From positions 19,167-83,166 of the forward strand of contig NZ_MRCE01000001.1 of assembly GCF_001904725.1 (NCBI RefSeq): 64,000 nucleotides of DNA, in the 5' to 3' direction. The position numbers and the translations under genes are program-made. The notes beneath the pieces are model-generated. The model was not told where the DNA came from, ran no database searches, and saw nothing but the letters and a program-made list of their open reading frames with translations. Shown here in pieces: positions 58,398 to 64,000 of the stretch (position 1 is the stretch's first letter; each line of letters opens with the position of its first letter). Origin of the DNA: Phormidium ambiguum IAM M-71. GTDB lineage: Bacteria; Cyanobacteriota; Cyanobacteriia; Cyanobacteriales; Aerosakkonemataceae.

Positions 58398-59282
58398 GTG
58401 GGAAAGTTTGGAAGGGTAATTACTGCTTTAGTTACACCATATAAAGAAGATGGCAGTATTAATTATGCAGTTGCCGAAAAACTAGCAGCACATTTAGCCG
58501 ATAACGGAACTGATGCTTTTGTAGTTTGCGGAACTACTGGTGAATCTCCGACTCTGAAATGGGAAGAGGAAATGGAGTTATTTCAAGTAGTACAAAAGGC
58601 AGTAGCCGGGAAAGCCAAAATTATTGCCGGAACAGGTTCTAATTCTACAAGTGAAGCGATCGCAGCTACCCAAAAAGCCGCTAAACTAGGAGTAGATGGT
58701 TCTCTACAAGTGGTTCCTTACTATAACAAACCACCCCAAGAAGGACTTTATCAGCATTTTCAGGCGATCGCCAAAAGCTCTCCCGATCTGCCAATAATGC
58801 TCTACAATATACCTGGTCGTACCGGGCAAAACCTAACCCCAGAAACAGTAGCTCGTTTAGCAGAAATTCCCAATATTGTTGCGATTAAAGAAGCTAGTGG
58901 TAATCTGGATCAAGCTAGTCAAATTCGCAGTGTCACTTCACCAGAATTTGAAATTTACTCTGGAGATGATTCCCTCACTTTACCCTTATTAGCAGTCGGC
59001 GGAACCGGAATAGTTAGCGTTGCTAGTCATTTAGTAGGTAATCAAATTCAGCAAATGGTACAAGCTTTTGAAGCTGGTAACACTTCCGAAGCATTAAAAA
59101 TTCACTTACAACTTTTTCCCTTGTTTAAAACTTTATTTATCACCACAAATCCTATTCTGGTAAAAACAGCTTTAAAATTAAAAGGTTGGGATATTGGCAG
59201 CGTTCGCTCACCCCTTTGTGAACCATCAAATGAAGAAGTGCAAAAATTAAAAGCAGTCTTAGAAAAACTTTCCTTACTCTAA
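58398..59282 (+). CDS. dapA: 4-hydroxy-tetrahydrodipicolinate synthase
   Basis: This enzyme condenses pyruvate with aspartate semialdehyde. The Schiff-base lysine is K164 (VAIKEASGN), the proton relay tyrosine is Y136 with R141 (LYNIPGRTG), and the GTTGES motif is at 45-50. It is 294 residues, full length. The GTG start at 58398 is supported by AGGAG at 58383-58387. Its substrate is made by the preceding gene. Confidence 0.96.
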   Translation: MGKFGRVITALVTPYKEDGSINYAVAEKLAAHLADNGTDAFVVCGTTGESPTLKWEEEMELFQVVQKAVAGKAKIIAGTGSNSTSEAIAATQKAAKLGVDGSLQVVPYYNKPPQEGLYQHFQAIAKSSPDLPIMLYNIPGRTGQNLTPETVARLAEIPNIVAIKEASGNLDQASQIRSVTSPEFEIYSGDDSLTLPLLAVGGTGIVSVASHLVGNQIQQMVQAFEAGNTSEALKIHLQLFPLFKTLFITTNPILVKTALKLKGWDIGSVRSPLCEPSNEEVQKLKAVLEKLSLL

Positions 59283-59491
59283 AGAGAATGAAGGGATAGA
59301 TTTTTTGACAACTAAATATTTCTTGCCAGACAACTCTGGATAGTTAGACAAGTTTTAATGACTAACAGGTAAAGAGAATTGGGGGATTTTAATTTATTAG
59401 ATTGAGAATTCAATCTCGCATCAAATTACCCAATTACTATTACCAAATATAGCGAATCCAATTTTCTTGTTACTAAAATCAAAGGATGCAA

Positions 59492-61261
59492 ATGATTAAA
59501 GATACAAATTCTGTAAAAACACCAAAAACAGTAAAAATTATTCCCTTGGGGGGATTGCACGAAATCGGAAAAAACACCTGCATTTTTGAATACGATGACG
59601 AAATTATTCTTTTAGATGCGGGTCTAGCTTTTCCCACTGATGGAATGCACGGGGTAAATATTGTTTTACCAGATACTACTTATCTCAAGGAAAATCGCCA
59701 CAAAATTAAAGGAATGATCGTTACACACGGTCATGAAGACCACATTGGGGGAATTCCTTATCACCTAAAACAATTTGATATTCCGGTAATATATGGCCCG
59801 CGATTAGCGATGGCTTTATTGCAGGGTAAACTGGAAGAAGCTGGGGTGAGTAACCGCACGGAATTACGTTCCGTATTACCTCGTGATATTGTGCGGATTG
59901 GTAATCACTTTTTCGCGGAATTTATTCGCAATACTCACTCAATTGCTGATAGTTTTACAGTTGCTATTCATACTCCTGTGGGAGTGATTATTCACACAGG
60001 CGATTTTAAAGTCGATCATACTCCAGTAGATGGAGAAAAGTTTGATTTTCAAAGGTTAGCGGAACACGGAGAGAAAGGTGTTCTTTGTTTGGTAAGCGAT
60101 TCAACTAATGCAGAAGTTCCCGGACAAACACCTTCGGAAATGTCGGTTTATCCTAATTTAGACCGCATCTTTTCCCAAGCAACTGGGAGAATTATGTTGA
60201 CTACTTTTGCTTCTTCGGTACACCGAATTAATATTGTTTTGCAATTAGCTAAGAAGCATAATCGGGTGGTTTCGTTGTTGGGTAAATCGATGTTAAATGT
60301 GATTGCCCATGCCCGAAATTTAGGTTATATCAAATGTGAGGATAGCCTACTCCAACCTTGGCACGTGGCGCGGAATTTACCAGACGATCAACTTTTAATT
60401 CTGACTACGGGTTCTCAAGGAGAACCTTTGGCGGCGATGACTCGGATTGCTAATCAGGAACATCCTCATATTAAAATCCGTAAAGGTGATACGGTAATAT
60501 TTTCGGCTAATCCGATTCCGGGAAATACGATCGCAGTTGTGAATACGATCGACAAATTGATGATCCAAGGTGCTAATGTAATTTACGGAAGAGAAAAAGG
60601 CATTCACGTTTCTGGTCATGCTTGTCAAGAAGACCAAAAACTCATGTTAGCTTTAACTCGTCCGAAATTCTTTTTACCAGTTCACGGCGAACATCGGATG
60701 TTGGTAAAACATTCCCAAACTGCTCAAAGTATGGGAATTCCCGCCGAAAATATGGTGATTATCGATAATGGTGATATTGTCGAGCTTTCGGAAGAGCAAA
60801 TTGCGATCGGTGGTAAAGTACCTTCAGGTTTACAACTAGTAGATACTGCTGGTGTTGTTCACGATAATGTTCTCAAGGAACGGCAACAACTAGCAGAAGA
60901 TGGTGTAGTTACCGTAGCTGCTGCTGTGGATTGGGATGGTAAACTGGTAGCTAGACCAGAAGTTCATCTACGCGGTGTGGTAACAACTGTTGAACAAAGT
61001 TTACTGCAAAAACTAGTCCAACAAACAATTGAAAACTTGTTGAGCGATCGCTGGCGCGAATTTGCCCGAAACTTTGATACTGGAGAAGTAGAAGTAGACT
61101 GGACTGGGTTGCAAGCACAACTAGAACAAGCTATTGCCAGATTACTGCGACGCGAACTCCAAAGTCGTCCTTTGTTAGTTTTCCTCTTACAAGCGCCAGA
61201 TACACCCCCCACCAAAGCTACAGGTCGTCGCCGTCGCGTCACCGCTAGGGTAGCTTCTTAA
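59492..61261 (+). CDS. rnj: Ribonuclease J
   Basis: This is a metallo-beta-lactamase/beta-CASP ribonuclease acting in mRNA turnover and RNA processing. The zinc motif is HGHEDH in TPHG-like VTHGHEDHIGGIPY, then HTGDFKVD, and the beta-CASP and C-terminal parts include SGHACQED and PVHGEHRM. The C-terminus is basic (TGRRRRVTARVAS). The ATG at 59492 is preferred because AAAGGA (59481-59486) lies 5 nt upstream; that site overlaps an alternative ATG at 59486. It follows dapA by about 200 nt and may be cotranscribed. Confidence 0.95.
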   Translation: MIKDTNSVKTPKTVKIIPLGGLHEIGKNTCIFEYDDEIILLDAGLAFPTDGMHGVNIVLPDTTYLKENRHKIKGMIVTHGHEDHIGGIPYHLKQFDIPVIYGPRLAMALLQGKLEEAGVSNRTELRSVLPRDIVRIGNHFFAEFIRNTHSIADSFTVAIHTPVGVIIHTGDFKVDHTPVDGEKFDFQRLAEHGEKGVLCLVSDSTNAEVPGQTPSEMSVYPNLDRIFSQATGRIMLTTFASSVHRINIVLQLAKKHNRVVSLLGKSMLNVIAHARNLGYIKCEDSLLQPWHVARNLPDDQLLILTTGSQGEPLAAMTRIANQEHPHIKIRKGDTVIFSANPIPGNTIAVVNTIDKLMIQGANVIYGREKGIHVSGHACQEDQKLMLALTRPKFFLPVHGEHRMLVKHSQTAQSMGIPAENMVIIDNGDIVELSEEQIAIGGKVPSGLQLVDTAGVVHDNVLKERQQLAEDGVVTVAAAVDWDGKLVARPEVHLRGVVTTVEQSLLQKLVQQTIENLLSDRWREFARNFDTGEVEVDWTGLQAQLEQAIARLLRRELQSRPLLVFLLQAPDTPPTKATGRRRRVTARVAS

Positions 61262-61332
61262 GAAACCAGAAAATTTTCCCATTGCTAATTCTGGTTCCAG
61301 ATATACTCCTTTGTGGGTATTCGCTAGTTAGT

Positions 61333-61377
61333 GATTGGTGGGTTTAGTATTTATACTTGTTCACCAATCGCCTTTTT
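61333..61377 (+). terminator. Terminator of rnj
   Basis: GATTGGTG (61333-61340) pairs with CACCAATC (61362-61369) and a run of five T follows at 61373. A second hairpin (AACCAGAA 61264 with TTCTGGTT 61289) lies nearer the stop. The remaining gap up to 61687 shows no gene. Confidence 0.55.
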
Positions 61378-61687
61378 AGATTTAGTATTTATACTCAAAT
61401 TTAATTTAATGGGTTGTCAATTATTCTCTAGAATCGATATACTAAGCTGGGATTTCATCTAATAATTGAGTAGTTCTACGGAAGCGAAATATCCTGACTT
61501 TAGGCACTATGAAATGGAGTTGTGTATATCTCAAGCCACAACTCATCCGTAAGTTGGAGTTTTTAGGAATTCTGACCAAATAAAAATCACTCAAATGGAA
61601 GTGGCAACTAGGGAAACCCATTTGAGATTATGTAGTCAACCACTAGAGGAATAAATCAACCTCTTTGGAAGCTCGGAGTTATAAAAA

Positions 61688-62059
61688 ATGAACGTACCTC
61701 AGTCTATCATAGAAGAACGCCAAGTTACAACCTGGTTTTGGACAGAATCAGAAAATGTTACAGTTGGAAACATTTGTAGCGATCGCAGTACCAAAAAACG
61801 TTTTGATTTACTAAAACCTTTACGTCAGATACTCAACAATGTAGATGTTAGAGATCGAGAGTTAGCGCATCAGTTGTGTGAAATGATTCCGGCGCAGTGT
61901 CCTTTTGAACGTGATGTCAAAGTTTTTGGTCGTACCCTGTTTCACATTCCGCCATTGTGTAAGTTGAATCCGCTTTACGAAGAAGTTTCTAACTTACGCT
62001 TCCGTGCGCTGTGTTACTTAGCTGATGAATGTGGCGAGGATGTGTCCCATTACTGTTAA
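61688..62059 (+). CDS. Mo-dependent nitrogenase C-terminal domain protein
   Basis: This is a 123-residue protein of the Mo-nitro_C family, common in cyanobacteria and named for a domain seen at the C-terminus of some nitrogenase-related proteins. The block LLKPLRQILNNV, then CEMIPAQCPFERDVKVFGRTLFHIPPLCKLNPLYEE and FRALCYLADECGEDV, is diagnostic. It has five conserved cysteines. The family occurs in non-fixing species too, so nitrogen fixation cannot be inferred. There is no nif gene nearby. Confidence 0.85.
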   Translation: MNVPQSIIEERQVTTWFWTESENVTVGNICSDRSTKKRFDLLKPLRQILNNVDVRDRELAHQLCEMIPAQCPFERDVKVFGRTLFHIPPLCKLNPLYEEVSNLRFRALCYLADECGEDVSHYC

Positions 62060-62377
62060 TTAGATTGGCTAAATACGATTCAAGTCAGGATGCGACTAGC
62101 TAAGTCCATTAAATCTAAAATCTCTGCTGGCATACAACTTCATGCTGAATAATTTAGTTTCACTGTTAGTGTCTCTGCTTTTCCTTAGCTTCACAATAAG
62201 AGTAGAAAAACGCAATTAAGCTTTTTAATCGATCTGACTTAGCAGTAAGAGAAATTGATTCTGTGTTGGGAATTAGCGATCGCTAATATCGTTGCTTAAC
62301 TGAAACAGTTATTAACCAAACTGAGGCATAAAAAGTAAGTAACCATCGATATTTGATGACTTGATGTTTGATTTATT

Positions 62378-62403
62378 CCGCCCGATCGAAGGCGGTTTTT
62401 TTT
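62378..62403 (+). terminator. Strong intrinsic terminator of an unassigned transcript
   Basis: CCGCC (62378-62382) pairs with GGCGG (62391-62395), and eight T follow. It is 320 nt past the preceding CDS stop, so it may end a long 3' untranslated region or a separate small RNA within 62060-62403. Confidence 0.75.
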
Positions 62404-62444
62404 GCATAAGTTAATATAACTTGAGAGTATACACTCTAATCAAA

Positions 62445-62585
62445 ATGAAGTTTCCTTGCACCTACTTGATCTCTGAAATAAGGGTTGATAATCTAACAAT
62501 AGAAGCAAGAAAAGCTTCCCTGGCAGATCAAACAGCCCAGTGTCAAGTTAGTAAAGTAAAGAAAGAGGAAAAAAGAGCTGTTTAA
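62445..62585 (+). CDS. Possible small protein of 46 residues
   Basis: An ATG-initiated frame encodes MKFPCTYLISEIRVDN and so on, ending KKEEKRAV. It starts about 40 nt after the terminator at 62403 and just after a short inverted repeat AGAGT/ACTCT (62424-62437). No good ribosome binding site or recognisable family was seen. It may be chance; base composition is like the surroundings. It stands within an 820-nt stretch (62060-62880) that holds no other gene I can support. Confidence 0.25.
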   Translation: MKFPCTYLISEIRVDNLTIEARKASLADQTAQCQVSKVKKEEKRAV

Positions 62586-62880
62586 TTCACGTCTGTCTCG
62601 TCCAAACTCAACACCCAACCGGAACATTGATATTTCCTAAGCTGGTTAATTGAGAGCAATGCAGTTAGCTTGTTAGCCGAGATAATCGGAAAACTTTTAA
62701 AGCAATGCAACTCTAAATAGTATTACCAATTACAGGAAATCCCTCGACTAGTAAGGCTTGGGTGTTGCTGTTTTAAGAAAGTTTTTCAAACATTACTAGT
62801 ACGAAAGTGCAGCAAAGTAGCCGGAAAAAGCTTAAAATGTAAGCTCTAAGAACTTTGTTATTTGAATAAATTTAGGTATT

Positions 62881-63654
62881 ATGGCGATTATTGCACTGAG
62901 AGCCTGGTATCTCCAGAAGTATGAGCCACTGAAAGAACTGGAGAAACGTCCCCACGATTTGCGCCTCAGTAAGAATAGTTTGTTAAAGTCAGGGTTGCGG
63001 GCAGATTTTTTGGAAGATAGCCAAGAAGTTAAGCGATCGCCTTGGTTTGAAAGATATTTAGACGGAGAAACTGTAGAATTTTATATTGAAGGTAGTGGCG
63101 GTTATGCCATTGCCAATATTGATTTGTGTAGTCATGAAATCTATTTCACCAAACAATCGGTGATGGCTGATTTAGAGCCGACGATTTTTTTGTGTTATCA
63201 GAAAGAGTATGCTTCAGCGAGTGAAGCTTTGCGAGAAGCATTGCAAAAAAGCTTAGAAAAGTTGAATGAACGATCGCGTTTAACCTTAAAACTGCTAGAG
63301 TCACAACGTCCCACTGATAGCCCGCTGCGGTTGAGTGAGATGATAATGCGGAAAATCCGCAAAAGCTTGCTGTTTATTGCTGATAGTACAGCGATCGCTC
63401 GTTTGGAAGGTGAAGAAACACCAGCGCAACTAATTCCCAGTCCCAAAGTTTGCTTAGAACTCGGTTATGCGTTACAAAGCAAGCGTAGCGAACAAATTTT
63501 GTTAGTGCATCAGGAAAGACCGGAAATGAAGGGACAATTTCCCTTTGACTTGCCAAAATACCAAAGATTACCGTTTAAAGATGCTGGGGAATTAGAGGAA
63601 ATGCTGCCAAGTGCGATCGAAGCCCAACTAGGGCGTTATAATCTATTTTCTTAA
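62881..63654 (+). CDS. Hypothetical protein with nucleotide-binding/TIR-like C-terminal fold
   Basis: I do not recognise a named family. Residues 1-110 are basic and contain aromatic strands (EFYIEGSGGYAIANIDL). The part from about 155 to 250 has a layout like nucleoside deoxyribosyltransferase or TIR-like folds: IRKSLLFIADSTAIARL, then SPKVCLELGYALQSKRSEQILLVHQ and FPFDLPKYQRLPF. The glutamate in CLELGYA sits where TIR-like enzymes keep their catalytic acid, but enzymatic activity is only a guess. It is 257 residues and stands alone behind a long leader. Confidence 0.6.
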   Translation: MAIIALRAWYLQKYEPLKELEKRPHDLRLSKNSLLKSGLRADFLEDSQEVKRSPWFERYLDGETVEFYIEGSGGYAIANIDLCSHEIYFTKQSVMADLEPTIFLCYQKEYASASEALREALQKSLEKLNERSRLTLKLLESQRPTDSPLRLSEMIMRKIRKSLLFIADSTAIARLEGEETPAQLIPSPKVCLELGYALQSKRSEQILLVHQERPEMKGQFPFDLPKYQRLPFKDAGELEEMLPSAIEAQLGRYNLFS

Positions 63655-63872
63655 AGGTCTTAGATTGGGGGATTGGGGAATTATGACAAATTTGGCGACT
63701 AACCGAAGTTGAGAAAAACTAGGGGAAAAATTTTCTCTTCATTCCTTTGCTCTGTTTCCTTCCCTCACTACATTTCCCTCTTGCTAACCAGTCATTCCCA
63801 AAAATTTTGTCAGATCTTTAAGCAACTTTTGTCCATAATATGTTCTCATACAGTAGAGAATAGTTTTCTATT

Positions 63873-64000
63873 ATGCCCAGAACTCCTTCTGAATATGCAG
63901 TACACCTATTAATCGAAGGTGGTCACAGGGAAGAGGTGCGTTTCCCGACAATTCAAGACTTTCAAAAGTGGTACAGCGGGGAACTGGTGCCAAAATCTGC
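63873..64000 (+). CDS. Small conserved hypothetical protein, cut by the window end
   Basis: The reading frame opens at the ATG at 63873 with MPRTPSEYAVHLLIEGGH, then REEVRFPTIQDFQKWYSGEL, and runs off the window after 42 codons. The style resembles a short cyanobacterial protein family of unknown function, recalled from memory. An overlapping frame from 63709 is less convincing. The ribosome binding site is weak. Confidence 0.6.
   Translation, partial: MPRTPSEYAVHLLIEGGHREEVRFPTIQDFQKWYSGELVPKS

Noticed and set aside
61688-62059. Evidence of nitrogen fixation
   Set aside because: The Mo-nitrogenase C-terminal-domain family occurs in many non-fixing cyanobacteria and no nif gene is nearby.
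63709-63912. Open frame of 67 codons near the window end
   Set aside because: It overlaps the more protein-like frame that starts at 63873 and runs off the window; its composition is that of translated pyrimidine-rich spacer.

Overview
The window comes from a cyanobacterium, most likely a filamentous one. The beta' subunit of RNA polymerase is split into rpoC1 and rpoC2. The HIP1 octamer GCGATCGC recurs throughout. There is a carotenoid desaturase of the CrtD type, a glucolipid synthase of the MgdA type, a hetZ homologue and a Mo-nitrogenase C-terminal-domain protein. No heterocyst structural genes, tRNAs, rRNAs, CRISPR arrays or complete insertion sequences were seen, so assignment below phylum rests on inference.

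Region by region: 1-9.1 kb holds a ChaB-like gene, hemL (tetrapyrrole entry), a large orphan PAS/GAF histidine kinase, a DUF202 membrane protein, yajQ, a MAPEG protein, a DprA-like Rossmann protein, a P-loop/DRTGG protein and an EbsA-like pilus factor. 9.1-14 kb holds a candidate structured RNA, mgdA, a nickel-sensor-like repressor (inrS type) divergent from a Deg/HtrA protease, and a small membrane protein. 14-26 kb is the core cluster rpsT-tatD-rpoB-rpoC1-rpoC2 on the minus strand. 26-38.9 kb mixes housekeeping genes: hisD, a universal stress protein, a DUF928 protein, hslO, a cyanobacterial membrane-anchored helical protein, crtD, an M16 peptidase, a fructosamine-kinase-like gene and hetZ.

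38.9-48.2 kb is the most unusual part. A STAND NTPase with an N-terminal helix-turn-helix and TPR tail is preceded by a 15-bp inverted repeat and nine helically phased TCAG-type decamers. Two large secreted repeat/RTX metalloprotease paralogues follow on the opposite strand. One has an intact HEIGHALGLKH zinc site; in the other all three histidines and the glutamate are lost.

48.2-64 kb holds an S1-domain protein, a dienelactone hydrolase, a GntR regulator followed closely by an Uma2 endonuclease gene, an alpha/beta hydrolase, the proteostasis cluster tig-clpP-clpX, and divergent to it asd-dapA-rnj. It ends with a Mo-nitrogenase C-terminal-domain protein, a putative nucleotide-binding-fold protein and a gene cut by the window edge.

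Small palindromic elements are scattered between genes. A roughly 69-bp family with arms like TGTAGGGGCGGGTTTA has at least five copies, one of them inside the rpoC1-rpoC2 gap. There are two copies of an element starting ACAGGACTTACGCA, two MITE-like elements with ATAC(C/T)AATTC ends, and a perfect 32-bp palindrome centred on a HIP1 site beside rpoC2.
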